DNA of 64,000 nt, taken from contig CM070570.1 in the NCBI GenBank assembly GCA_036346355.1, positions 45,709,592-45,773,591 on the forward strand, written 5' to 3'. The position numbers were made by a program, and so were the translations under genes. The stretch is from Rhipidocladum racemiflorum (Eukaryota; Streptophyta; Magnoliopsida; Poales; Poaceae). The notes beneath the pieces are model-generated. The model was not told the origin of the DNA. It was given only the letters and a program-made list of their open reading frames with translations, and did not search any database. Positions 35,900 to 47,720 of the stretch are shown piece by piece. The first letter of the stretch is position 1; each line of letters begins with the position of its first letter.

Positions 35900-37190
35900 T
35901 GCCTCGTAAATCTCAAGTGAAAGAAGACATTCGAAAGAAGCTCATCGCACCGTACACGGTCCATCCTGGGGAGACCAAGATGTGCTGAGGACTTGAAGAA
36001 GAATTTTTGGTGGAAAAAGATGAGAGTGGATATTGCCAAGTATGTGGCGTCTTGTGGGATCTATCGAGAAGATCAAAGCTGAGCATAAGCGTCCCGCCGT
36101 CTGCTGCGACCATTAGAGATTCTGTGTGGCCATGGGATGACATCTCCATGGATTTCGTGGTTGGTCTACCTCGTTCTCCACGAGGAAGGATGCTGTTTGG
36201 GTTGTGGTGGACCGTCTCGGCAAGTCTGCGCATTTCATTCCTATCCGCACGACCAATTCTGCGGCGAGTTGGCTCCCATCTATGTGCGGGAGATTGTGAG
36301 ACTGCATGGTGTACCTAAGACCATTATTTACGATCGGGATGCGAAGTTCGTCTCCAAGTTCGGAGAGTTTGCAGAGTGCTTTGGAGTGCAGCAGCCGCCT
36401 TAGTACCGCTTTTCACCCTCAGACGGATGGGCGATCTGAGCGTACCATCCAGGCGTTGGAAGACATGCTCGGGGCCTGTGTGATGGCTTGGAAAGGTAGC
36501 TGGGAGGATCATTTGCCTCTTGCGGAGTTTGCTTATAATAACAGCTATCATTCCAAAGATTCGGGCTGCTCCTTATGAGGTACTATATGGCGGAAGTGCA
36601 GATCGCCACTTTGTTGGGATGCAGTGGCGAGAGAGCGATTCTTGGACCGGATTGGGTTCAGCAGATCGTTGATCGCGTGGCGGAGGTACAGCAGAACCTT
36701 CTCGCAGAAGCAGAGCGCATGTAAGAGCTATCTTGATGTGGCGGCGAGACTTGGAGTTTGAGGTGGGTGATAGCGTACTCTTGCGAGTATCTCCCACCAA
36801 GGGTGTGGTGCGTTTGGCACCAAAGGAAAGCTCGATCCAAGGTATGTTGGGCCTTTTCCTATCATCGCCCGAGTTGGTAGGTTGGCCTATCGTGGAGCTA
36901 CTCTGGAAGCTATGCAAGGTGTGCATAATGTGTTCCATGTCTCGATGTTGAGGAAATACTTGCATGATCCGGAGTTGGTGGTTCTGTTGGAACCATTAGT
37001 ACTTGAGCAGGACCTCACCTTCGAGTCCCATCCTGTGGAAATTCTGGGGACTTCGGAGCGAGTGATGAAGAATCGGACGCTCAAGATCGTTAAAGTGTTG
37101 TGGTCACATCAGACCGAGAGAGAGGCAACTTGGGAGCTGGAGTCTCGTATGCGCGAGAAATATCCCGAGCTTTTCACCTCAGGTATGTGA
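35900..37190 (+). pseudogene. Integrase and chromodomain-like C-terminus remnant of element E
   Basis: Integrase core residues are visible in several frames: SMDFVVGLPRSP (first Asp, about 36145), YDRDAKFVSKFGEF (second Asp, about 36327) and TDGRSERTIQALEDML (Glu, about 36422). The last frame, to the stop at 37188, carries HPVEILGTSERVMKN, VKVLWSHQTEREATWELE and MREKYPELF, the layout of the C-terminal chromodomain of Tekay/Del-type chromoviruses, thought to steer insertion to marked chromatin. Several frameshifts and a TAG after GVQQPP (36402) break the rest. Confidence 0.8.
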
Positions 37191-37277
37191 TGTGAAAACC
37201 TAGCTACTTTCGGTTTTGCTGGGTTGCGTGTTGGTGCGTTTAGATTCGAGGTCGAATCCTGTTGAAGGGGGGAAGAA

Positions 37278-39535
37278 TGTGACACCACGGAGTGTCATAA
37301 CTTTATTTTACGTGCTTGATATGGTTAAAAACAGTGTGAAATGTGGAATTAAGGTTAAAACTATACGTTATGGAGGTTAATAGCTTTTCCGGGCCGTTTT
37401 CGGGGTTTTGGGCCTTCCCGGGGGAGTTTTGGGCCTTGGTGGGCTTTGGTGGGATGGATTAGGTCTCCGTAACGGACTAGAATTGGGTGTGGGGGCTGGT
37501 AAAAGGGGTTTCCCTGCCCCTTTGGGGCGTCCACCCTGCTGCCTTTGCGCCCCTTGAGGCCTTGGTGCGCCCCCCCTCACCTCCCCCCACTTGCCAAGCC
37601 CTAGCCGCCCCTTCCCTTTTAGCCTTGCGCCTCCCCCTTGCTCTCCTCCATTGCCCCACCTCTCCACCACCTCTGCTCCACCCCCTTGCTGCCCTAGGGT
37701 GGTCTCCACACCTCTGCACCTTGTTGATCCATCCGTTGGAGCGAGGAGCGAGGAGCGAGGAGCGAGGAGCGTGGAGCGAGGAGCGATCCGCGAGGAGATC
37801 TATTGGAGATTCGTTCGTTGGGCAAAGGTATGATCATGGGGATCCTTGGGTTTGATCTAGGTACTGTTCTTAGGGTGTTTATGAAGTTTTTAGATCAATT
37901 GGTGGTGCTGGGTTGGAGTTCTTTGGGTTAGATCTAGACGTTGCCACGTTTCTGTTTTCGGGCAGATTGAGCAGTCGGGCTAGGGTTCGAGTTTTCATTG
38001 ATTTAGAATCCGAATCTGTCCGTACGGACTTAAAGGAAGTTGTATATAATTTAATTATCTTTCCGTGGACATAAAGCACGTTAAAATCTGATCAGCCGTT
38101 TGAAAGTTATGGCCGTTTTACCGAGCGTGTTAAAATCTGTGACGCAATTAGAACAGATCGTAGTAATCTGTAGATTAAACAATTTTAGAGTCCGAATCAG
38201 TCTTTCTATATAACTAGAAAAAGGTAGGAAATTTCCTAAGCTTCGCGGTGGTGTACTCGTTTAATCGATTTGGAGTCCCAGAACTCAAGTTATGGCCTTT
38301 GCAAGGCTGCTGTCCCGCCGGGACAGAACCTCTGTTTTAGGTTTTGCGAGTAGCGGGCAATGTCGGGTGAGATGGGGATTTGTGTACTGTTTTGTGGGCA
38401 TTATTGAGAGTATGTGATGCCGTTGTGCAGGTGGTGTGACCCCGGGGGTGCCCTCTACTTCCCACAATCCCGTCGCCCACGGTTGAGGCAAGTGTGTTGT
38501 AATGAATAGCGGAATTGTAGGTTGCTTGTGGAGATTAGATGAAAGATTGATTACTTGCTATGATCACTTGCCATGCTTGCTGTTTTCCAATGATATATTG
38601 AGTATGATTATCATGATTCGATGCCATGTGTTAATATTTGTCATGATGAGATGCCATATGTTTATGTACATGTGAAATATGATAATTGGCATAGTTGCAT
38701 GCATGACATGAGATAGAGGCGAGGCGGTGAGAAAGTCATAACTAGTCCGGCAAGGTCGGTGAGAAAGTTATGACTAGTCCGGAACGCCATTGAGTAAGAC
38801 CTACATCGTGATTCCATCCACGTGGTGAATGGAAGCGATGAGTAGGCACCCTCCATCTTCGGGATGGAAGGGGGGAAAAGGGTGCACACCGACAGGTGTG
38901 TACTCAACCATACCGGTATGAGTTTCCAAGGAGACATGAGCATTGCATTACATCTCATACATATTGATGATGACAATGTTAAGTGTTTATGAATAAGATG
39001 ATTTACATGAAGGGAGATGCTATTGCCATATTGTTGTTCTTGTTGTCCATTGCAATATGCTTGCTGAGTTTCGAACTCACGCTTGTGTTTTTTTCTTATT
39101 GTTTTAGGTACCATGAGAACGGCATGCGGGAAAAGGGAATAGACACACGCCCACAAGTTGCTTCACCTTAATGTTTCCCCAAGTCAATTCTTTTAGATTG
39201 ATAATAAATTGCGTGTGATGGTCATTAAATTAAGGCTTAGCTTGGTTAATGAGAGTTTTATTGTTCGTTTGACACTTGGAACTTTAAGTGCTAAATGTTA
39301 GTCTTTTATTGTCGTTAAGACTCTATTTATTGCTGTTTTAGATGTTTCCCTTATTGCCATATAATGCTATATCGTTGTTGCTCCTTAAATTCATGATAAA
39401 ACAAAGGAGGTGCTGCCGAAATCTCGGTTTTTAGCCTATGCGCCTTTGCTGGAATTTTATGTTAAATATGATATTTGGATGTTGTTTAGCTTATGTTTGG
39501 TAGCATTCGGGCATATTAAATGCCGGGGTGTTACA
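37278..39535 (+). repeat. 3' LTR of element E (2,258 bp)
   Basis: It starts TGTGACACC directly after the polypurine tract and ends GTGTTACA. It is 15 bp longer than the 5' LTR, almost wholly from two extra GAGCGAG units near 37740-37780. Confidence 0.93.
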
Positions 39536-39873
39536 CTATTACTTGTATGCCATGATTTATTTGTCACCCGCCATAGGATTGTTGGTTGCCAGGATTCATT
39601 TGTCACCCATTAGTTGGTTGCTATAAAAAATTGTCAAATGGGTCATTAGAACGTACTAGTTTGCTTAGACATTCAACATGTTATTAGTATCATTTTGGAA
39701 AAGTAAAAATAATCTTGCTTAATAGAATATGGAACGTGATTATGAAAGGTGTGTCATGTGTTATTGATGATGTTGATGGCACATGGTGTATGGTAATCAA
39801 CTGGAGTGATAAAATGATTTAAACTATGGCAAGTAGCAAGAGTGGTGAATATGGTGGGATAGGTGTGGAATTA

Positions 39874-42800
39874 TGTAACACCCCGGCATTGAATATGCCT
39901 GAATACTACCAAACATAAGCTAAACAACATCTAAATACCATATTTAAACATAAATTCCAGCAAAGGCGCACATGCTAAAAACCGAGATTTCGGCAGCATC
40001 TCCTTTGTTTTAACATGGTTTGAAGGAGCAACAACAGTATAGCACTATGGAATATGAGAGACAACTAAAAACAGCAATAATTAACGACTTAGCAACAATG
40101 TAAGTCTAGTTCCAAACATATAATGTCTCCAAGAGTCAAACGAACGAAAAGATTCTCATTTAACAAAGCTAAGCCTTAAAGCAATGATCATCACACGCAA
40201 TTTATTATCAACACTAATTGAATGACTTGTGAAATCAAAAGAGTGAAGCTACGTGTAGAAGTGTGACTATTTCCCTTCCCCACATGCCGGATTCATGGTA
40301 CCTAAAAGAAAACAACATAAACACAAGCGTGAGTTCATCACTCAGCAAGCATATTGCAATGGACAACAAGAACAATAACATGGCAATAATGTCTCACATC
40401 ATGTATATCATCTCATTCATGAACACATAACATTATCATCATCATTACGTATGCAATGCAATGCAATGCTCATGTCTCCTTGAAAACTCATACCGGTATG
40501 GTTGAGTACACACCCGTCGGTGTGCACCCTCTCCCCCCTTCCATCCCGAAGATGGAGGGTGCCTACTCCTCGCTTCCAAACACCACGTGGATGGAATCAC
40601 GATGTAGGACTTACTCAATGGCTCTCCGGATTAGTCATAACTTTCTCACCGACCTTCCCCGGACTAGTTATGACTTTCTCACCGCCCGGGCCATGTAACA
40701 TGCCATGTATGCAATTATGCCAACATCATATTTAACTCGTACATTAACACATGGCATCATAACATAATAAACATGCTCATCATATCATCGGCAATCATTA
40801 AAGCATGGCAAGTGATCATATATCATGTAGTCAATTCCATCTATTCTCAACAAGCAACCTACAAATCGGTATCCATTACAACACACTTGCCTCAACCACG
40901 GGCAACGGATTGGCGGGAAGTAGAAGGCACTCCCGGGGTCGCACCACCTGCACATAGGTATCACACACTCACAATCATGTCCACAAAACAGTACGCAAAC
41001 CCTCATCTACCCCGACATTGCCAACTACTCGCAAAACCTAAAAACAGAGGTTCTGTCCCGTCGGGACAGCAGCCTTCTAAAAGGCATAACTCGGGTTCTA
41101 AGACTCCGAATCAATTAAACGAGTACATCCTCGCGTAGCTTATGAAATTTCCCAACTTTTTCTAGGTATAGGGAAAGACTGATTCGGAATCTAAAGTTGT
41201 TTAATCTACAAAATACCGTGATCTGTTCCAATCACGTCACAGATTTTAACATTCTCGGTAAAACAGCCATAACTTTCAAACGGCTAGGCGGAATTTAAAT
41301 TTCTTTATATCCACGGAAATATAACGAAATTATCTACAACTTCTTCAACGTCCGTACGACCAGATTCCGACTCTAATTTGGCGAAAAACCAAACCCTAGG
41401 TCGACTACTCATGCTGCCCGAAACAGAGAACGTGGCAACTTCTAGATCTAATCCAATCTACTCAATTCCAGTACCACCAATTGATCTAAAAACTTGATAA
41501 ACACCCTTAGAACAGTACCTAGACCAACCCCAAGGATTCCCATGGCCATACCTTTGCTCAACGCACGAAAACCCAATAGATCTCCTCCCGGTTCGCGCGA
41601 TCTCCTTCCTCGCTCCAATCCCGCCGGATCTCCTCGTCGCGAAGCGCTCCAACGGATGGATATTTGAGGTGTGGAGGTGGAGAACTCCCCTAGGGGCAGC
41701 AAGGGAGGAGGAGAGGTGGTGGAGCGGTGGTGGAGCAATGAGGGGCAATGGAGGAGCTGGAGGCGCCACAAGGAGGAGGTGGGGAGGTGTGGGGGCGGCT
41801 AGGACTTATGGGGGCGCAAGGGCAGGGGGTGAACGCCTAAAGGGGCTGGGGGAGGCCCCCAACCAGGTCTCCTACTCCTATTAGGACTCAAACTCCATCC
41901 CACCCTTCCGGACTAGTTATGATTTTCTCACCGACCGGGCCAGATCTCATGCCATGTATGCAATCATGTCATAAACATAAACAACTTGCGCATAACTGAA
42001 TTAAGCATAACATGTCGTCATAATACCCAATTTCATCATATCATGGGCAATCAATAAACATGGCAAGATATCATAACATGTAATCCATTTGCATCTAGTC
42101 AAGATTAGCATCATACAACCCGATACCCATTCCAATACACTTGTCTTAACCACGGGCGACGGATTGGCGAGATGAAGAGGGCACTCCCGGGGTCACACCA
42201 CCTGCACATAGATACCACACACTCACAACGTGCCCACAAAACTGTACGCAATCGCCCATCTACCCCTACTTTGCAACCTACTCCCAAAACCGAAAAACAG
42301 AGACTCTGTCCCAACGGGACAGCAGCCTTCGGAAGGCCATATCTCGGGCTTAAAAACTCCAAATCAAGTAAAAGAGTACATCATCGTGAAGCTTAGGAAA
42401 TTTTATTGCTTTTTCTAAGTATTGGTAAAAGCTGATTCGGCTTCTAAAATTCTTTAATCTACAAAACAACGTAATCTGTCCCAATCACGTCACAGTTTTG
42501 AACACGTTCAGTAAAACAGCCATAACTTTCAAACGGCTGAACGGAATTAAGCATTCTTTATGTACAATTAAAGGTATTTCAATTACCTACAACTTCTTCA
42601 ACAGGCGGACGACCATATTCCGACTCTAAAATTGTGAAAACTCAAACCCTAGGTCGGACGTCCAATCTGTCCGAAACAGAACGTGAGACAACAATGCAAA
42701 CTCTCTAATTTCCTCTAGGAACAGCACCTAAACATGGATCTAAAGCATAAAAAATACCTCTAGCACAACACCTAATCCACCCCAAGGATCTCCCATCACC

Positions 42801-43327
42801 ATACCTTAGCCCGACGAACGATGAACCGACGAAAATTCCTCCCGGTCGCCCGATCTCCTTCCACGCGCCAATCCCGCTGGATCTTCTCATCGTGGAACTT
42901 CCCAACGACGAGGAAAACGGTATGGAAGGGCATGGCAGCAAGGGGAGGGGTTGGAACTCGCCTAGGGCTGGCTAGAGGAGGTGGAGGAGGAAGGGGAAGG
43001 GTGGAGGCGCAAGGGGGTGGAGGGGGAGGCAGCTAGGGTTGTGTGGGAAGGTGGAGGGGCGCATATGGGGAGGGGGCGCACCAAGGGCTAGGGCAGCAGG
43101 GTTGTTGTCCTAGTCCACCTCCACATGGCCCAATTATATCCCACCTTCGGCCCAAATAGACCCCCCAAGGCCCGAACTCCTCCGGAAGGCCCAATTCCCC
43201 TCCGAAAAGCCCAAATTCTCCCCCGGGAAAGCCCAAACTCACGGAAAAGGCCCAAAAACATGACACCAAAGTCGTACCTTAATGCCGACATCGAAAATGA
43301 CTCATACCGTCATTCCGTAGTGTCACA
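39874..43327 (-). mobile_element. Chimeric inverted LTR derivative F (E-related family)
   Basis: The left end TGTAACACCCCGGCATT and right end TAGTGTCACA are the inverted termini of an E-like LTR. Landmarks run through once (start-of-LTR side reached at about 41890) and then begin again: the GGACTAGTTATGA block occurs near 40672 and 41915, the GGGACAGCAGCC block near 41062 and 42317, and the GTTGAGGCAAG-type block near 40890 and 42145. So two partial LTRs are fused at about 41,900. The two halves differ a good deal, so they are separate copies. No target duplication is present, and about 286 bp of the host LTR B (equivalent to 52092-52377) is missing. Confidence 0.7.
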
Positions 43328-44140
43328 ATTGGGTTTAGACAGAGCATTGTAAAGGCTTTGTTATAGTCATTCGCCTTTGTGGTGAGTTGATTATATCTTA
43401 TGGGTGAAGTGTATAACCTCTACATAGTGTCAAATCTATTCGAATAGCCGTGTCTGGGGTATTGGACAATGCTCAGGAATTACAGTTAAGGGTTAGCTTT
43501 TGATAAAATGAAACTGGGAATGGAGGCAGTGTGCCTGTGGAAAGTTTGAAAACTGATTTAAGGTTGGGAGATGGTTTACTTGTGAAATAACTGAGAAAAC
43601 TTTATTATTAATACTATTTGTTTTATTGCTTTTCAATCTATTTATTGTAATTGTTGTAAATGCTGCTTTATTGCATAACAACCAATTCAACCATTCACTT
43701 GAATAAGCCATACATGTAGTTACTAGACTTGCATTCGTTGCATGACTTACTGAGTGCTTTATGTACTCACCCCCTTGAAACAATTCAAATACCAATTGAG
43801 GAGGAGTCTGCGCTAGCTCTTGACGAGGAGTTCCAGGAGGAGTCAAACAATTAGGGTGCAAGCCAAATCAGTTGCCTGTGACATATTAATGGGTTACTAC
43901 GAGTCTTACTTTTTCATTGCAGTTTTCTTAATACTTGAGTCTTTGCCATGCATGGCGTATTATTATAAGTTGACTATAAGGTTAACCAAACAGGCTATAT
44001 TAATAGATGAAATTTTTATTTATTATTCTGCTTTGTATGATTGTGATATTTTATCTATGTTGAGACTATGTGCACTAACGTGATTCTGGACTAGTGTTGA
44101 ATACACAGAGGGTCCGGATTTGCACATTCGAGTCCCTATA
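43328..44140 (+). repeat. 3' end of the 5' LTR of element B
   Basis: From ATTGGGTTTAGACAGAGC to GAGTCCCTATA, matching 52377 to about 52837 in the 3' LTR and then extending beyond it. The leader GAGGTGGTATTAGAGCC follows. Confidence 0.8.
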
Positions 44141-44352
44141 GAGGTGGTATTAGAGCCATAATGACTATAGGACTTGACCCTAGTTAGACTGGCTGTTGGG
44201 GAGGATAAAACTATTTCCTAAAGTTAAAATTTACCAAGAAGATCAATAAATTTTTTACTTATCCCCTCTTTCTTGTTTCATACCATTGCTAAAATTTTAT
44301 GTCACTACTTTGTTTTAAAAATTGTGATCTCACGAGAGCTGTCTTTTGGCAG

Positions 44353-45096
44353 ATGAGGATGACACATACTTATGGAGAGCGCAATGGTGGACATGCCGCT
44401 AAGCTATGGAGGATGCTCCAAGTTTTGGGAGGATTTGATAGGCCAATTTACAGTTCCAATAGTTGGATCGTTAATGGGAAAGCACAAGGGATGATTTGCA
44501 AAGTCACCATCTACGCTCGTGAAGACACGAAGGCCAGCCATCCTACCAACATAACAGTGAGAAGGTCCACTTTTGAGGCTGGTCTCCAGGAGTTAGCACA
44601 CCTTGCGATGCGTAGGATTGCCCACGACTACTTGGAGGTGCTGAGAGAGTCCGTGTTTCATATTCATCCCCAGGAGTGAGGTGCTACCAGTGGTAGGATC
44701 GACCTTGAGGGAGATGCTACCGTTGTTCACCTCGTCAGGTTATCTGCAGCGCAGGAGGAGGCCATGGAGAGAACAGTTCACGAGCATCAGGAGACCTACA
44801 ATGCTTTGAAGGCCACTGAGTTGAGGCTTCAGGAGACCAGAGTACTAGCTTCACAATAGATCGTTGAGCTCGAGGAGGCCTTGTATGCTAGAGAGGAGGA
44901 GGTTGAGTTGGAACTCAAGGACGAGGATCCCGATGAGCCAAAGCTGGAGTTTGAGTACGAGCCAGAGCCAGAGCCCGAGGATGAGGCAGCGTCGACTACA
45001 ACAGTTGGAGGCCACATGGATTAGTTTGCACCAATGCCTGATCACCTACCAGTGTATGTCCCAGGAGAGCCATAGTCAAGTTGGCTAGATGAGTGA
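44353..45096 (+). pseudogene. Accessory pre-gag reading frame of element B (about 247 codons, four in-frame stops)
   Basis: One frame runs from ATG 44353 to TGA 45094-45096, interrupted only by stops at 44677 (TGA), 44857, 45022 and 45073 (TAG). The N-terminal ~105 residues form a folded-looking domain (MTHTYGERNGGHAAKLWRML, GGFDRPIYSSNSWIVNGK, RRSTFEAGLQELAHLAMRRI). The middle is a predicted coiled coil (AQEEAMERTVHEHQETYNAL). The end is strongly acidic (EPKLEFEYEPEPEPEDEA) with a proline-containing tail. It is not gag, protease, RT, RNase H, integrase or env. It sits between primer-binding site and gag, where some plant Ty3 elements carry extra ORFs. I recall similar hypothetical proteins near grass Ty3 elements but no known function. 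Elements A and E lack it. Confidence 0.6.
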
Positions 45097-45391
45097 TTGA
45101 GTATAGTTTAATAGTTGAGACTCAAGTGTTTAAGTAGCATCTTTTAAGTTAGTAGAGTTGCCTTTTAGGCGTTAGATCTTTGTATGCTTAGGTTAATAAG
45201 AGTTTTTATGTTTTCTGGGTGTGCAGTATAAGTTGCAAGGTCTTTAGGCATTTGTGAGCAACCATACCAAGTTATTAATAAAGATTGATTAGGTTTGGAT
45301 TTTGAGTTACACCTGTTACCCCGCATGAGTTTCTTTACTACTTGCCTATTCTTGTTTCCCTCTCATCTCTAAACCTTGAAGTGTTCAAAAG

Positions 45392-46500
45392 ATAGTTCAG
45401 ACTCGTGGAAACAATGGAGCTAGTGAAAGTGGTTCCAGGCCCAGTGGAAACCTAGATGAGATGCCTTTTCTCCAGCCCACACCCCAAGATGATATGCAAA
45501 ATTTTGGAGCTTTTCTCGCTACTCAGACTAAGTTGATGCACACTATGATGCAGCAAGTGCAGCACCTTAATCATGCAAATCAAGCTGCAAACAATGGACA
45601 CCACCCCTATTCTAAGCTATCAGAGTTTATGAGGACCTGTCCACCTACTTTTTCTGGGAACACCAATCATTTGGAGGCAGATGATTGGCTAATATCTATT
45701 GTGAGGAAGCTTCACATCACTCAGTGTGTTGGAAATGAGAAGGTGCTCTATGCTTCTCATCAATTAGAAGGAACTGTTGTAGAATGATGAGAGAATTATT
45801 GTGCTTCTCATGAATACCCACATGAGATTACATGGGACGAATTCACTGCTACTTTTCGCTAGTACCATGTACCAGATGGTATCATGGATTTGTAGAAGGA
45901 TGAGTTCAGAGCACTTGCAGGGAAGTCAGTCAGTGGTTGACTATTTGAATAAGTTCACATAGCTTGCACGATAGTCTCGCTTCATGAAGGGACTGAATTC
46001 TGGATTGCAAGTGGGTTTGATCATCCACACATTTCCTGACTTTCAGGAGTTAGTTAATAAGGCCTTGATTTTGGAGGTCAAGTGCAAAGAGTTGGATGAC
46101 AACCATAAGCGCAGAATGGCCCAGTAAGGAGCTTGTCAAGGACCGTAGAGAGTGAGGATTGCACCTCACCAGTTCATTAGGTTCCATCCCAAGAATGCTT
46201 TCAAGATGTTGTCACTTGCACCGCGTCCAGCCGGTCAGAATCTTTATACACCTGCTCAAGCAAATAATGTGTCAGGAGGAAGTCAATAGACAGTAGTTGC
46301 AATGAGCTAGGACACTTTGCCAATAGTTGTCCTAAGAGAGGAGGTGTTACACCTGTTCATTTCATTATTGGAACCACGCCTTCCAAGGCACTTCCATCAG
46401 GAGTATAGTTCTCCTAAGAGAGGAGGCGTTACACCTGTTCATTTCATTATTGGAACCACGCCTTCCAAGGCACTTGCATCAGGAGTGAACCATGGAGCCG
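45392..46500 (+). pseudogene. gag remnant of element B
   Basis: The frame starting at 45392 reads VQTRGNNGASESG after ATA in place of the expected ATG, so the start codon seems lost. Capsid sequence continues to 45787 (LSEFMRTCPPTFSGNTNHLE, ADDWLISIVRKLHITQC) and stops at TGA after VVE. Further capsid sequence lies in broken frames to about 46200. The zinc knuckle at about 46292 keeps CNELGHFANSC but not the first Cys pair member. An 82-bp tandem duplication (46331-46412 and 46413-46494) interrupts the linker to protease. Confidence 0.75.
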
Positions 46501-47720
46501 TTCAAGATGGAGCTACACCCCAAGACATAGTGAGAGGTCATATTAATCACATCACGACTGATGGAGTTCAAGATGCAACTGACGTTGTACTGGGTAAGTT
46601 CCTAATTAACTTAGTACCTACAACAGTTTTGTTTGATTCTATAGCTTTGCATTCTTTTATTTCACGAGATTTTGCTATTGAAAATGGGTTAAAAATGGTG
46701 AACCTTAAACACTTATTATTAGTCCAATCCCGTAGGTAAGAACTCCGATCTAACGTAGCATGTTCTGGGGTAAAAATGCTAATAGATGGGATAGAGTTCC
46801 TAGCAAACCTTATAGTGTTGGATACCCAGACCTTAGATGTCATATTAAGAATGGATTGGTTGTCCAAACATAAGGGTATTTTGGATTATGGTAGAAGAGC
46901 TATTTCAGTTGAGAACCCGGATGGTGAGAAAGTGGAGTTCCAAGCAACCATAGTTCGTGATAGTCAATTGATGGTTAACAGTGTAAAGGCTGTTAGTCTT
47001 GAAGAAGTACCAGTTGTTAGTGAATATCCGGATGTGTTTCCAGAGAATTTATGTGGAGTGCTACCAGACAGAAATATTGAGTTTGTGATTGAATTGGTGT
47101 TTGGTATAGCCCCAATAGCTAAGAGACCGTATCGAATGCCTACCGATGGGCTGGTAGAAATGAAGAAGCAGATTGAAGAGTTGTTAAAGGAAGGTTTTTT
47201 GAGACCATGTTCATCGCCATGGGGAGCCCCTATTTTGTTTGTCAGGAAGAAGGATAGAAGTTTAAGGATGTGCATTGATTACCCAGCACTTAACAAAATG
47301 ATAATAAAGAATAAATATCCGCTACCCAGGATCGATGATTTATTTGATCAGTTAAGAGGAGATGGAGTTTTCTCGAAGATAAATCTTCGATCATGATATC
47401 ATCAGTTGAAGATTCACACAGAGCATGTGCCCAAGACTGCGTTCTCAACGAGATACAGACATTATGAGTTCACAATTATGTCATTTGGATTGACTAATGC
47501 ACCTACATATTTCATGAACTTGATGAATAAGGTTTGCATGGAATACCTGGATAAGTTTGTCGTTGTGTTCATAGACGATATTCTCATCTACTCTAAGACA
47601 AGAGAAGAGTATGCAGAACACCTGAGATTAGTTCTGGAGAAGTTGAGAGAACAGCAATTATATGCTAAGTATAGCAAGTGTGATTTTGGAAAGAGAAAGT
47701 TAAGTTCCTTGGACATGTGA
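46501..47720 (+). pseudogene. Protease and reverse transcriptase remnant of element B
   Basis: Protease has VLFDSIALHSFIS, where the active-site Gly of DSGA is Ile (46635-46646). The long frame 46776-47396 carries the protease tail (VILRMDWLSKHKG) and RT fingers and palm: PYRMPTDGLVEMKKQIEEL, GAPILFVRKKD, MCIDYPALNKMIIKNKYPLP. In VFSKINLRS the first catalytic Asp is replaced by Asn, and a TGA follows. The next frame, 47406-47720, has TAFSTRYRHYEF and FVVVFIDDILIYS with both loop Asp residues (47574-47579). The enzyme is therefore inactive. B is older than E by this count of damage. Confidence 0.85.

Larger units (their letters stand above)
29906..39535 (+). mobile_element. Complete Ty3 chromovirus E (9.6 kb), TSD ATATT/CTATT, youngest member of the nest
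   Basis: 5' LTR 29906-32148; primer-binding region TTGGTATCGAGCGG at 32151; internal domain to 37277; polypurine tract AAGGGGGGAAGAA ending at 37277; 3' LTR 37278-39535. The flanks ATATT (29901-29905) and CTATT (39536-39540) match at 4 of 5 positions, and the empty site CTATT sits in the 3' LTR of B at 51779-51783. Gag, protease, RT, RNase H, integrase and a chromodomain-like C-terminus are recognisable but lie in several frames, so E is not autonomous. Confidence 0.93.

Noticed and set aside
41448..41771. Minus-strand 107- and 103-codon frames in F
   Set aside because: They match the low-complexity LTR frame seen in E, read in the inverted copy.
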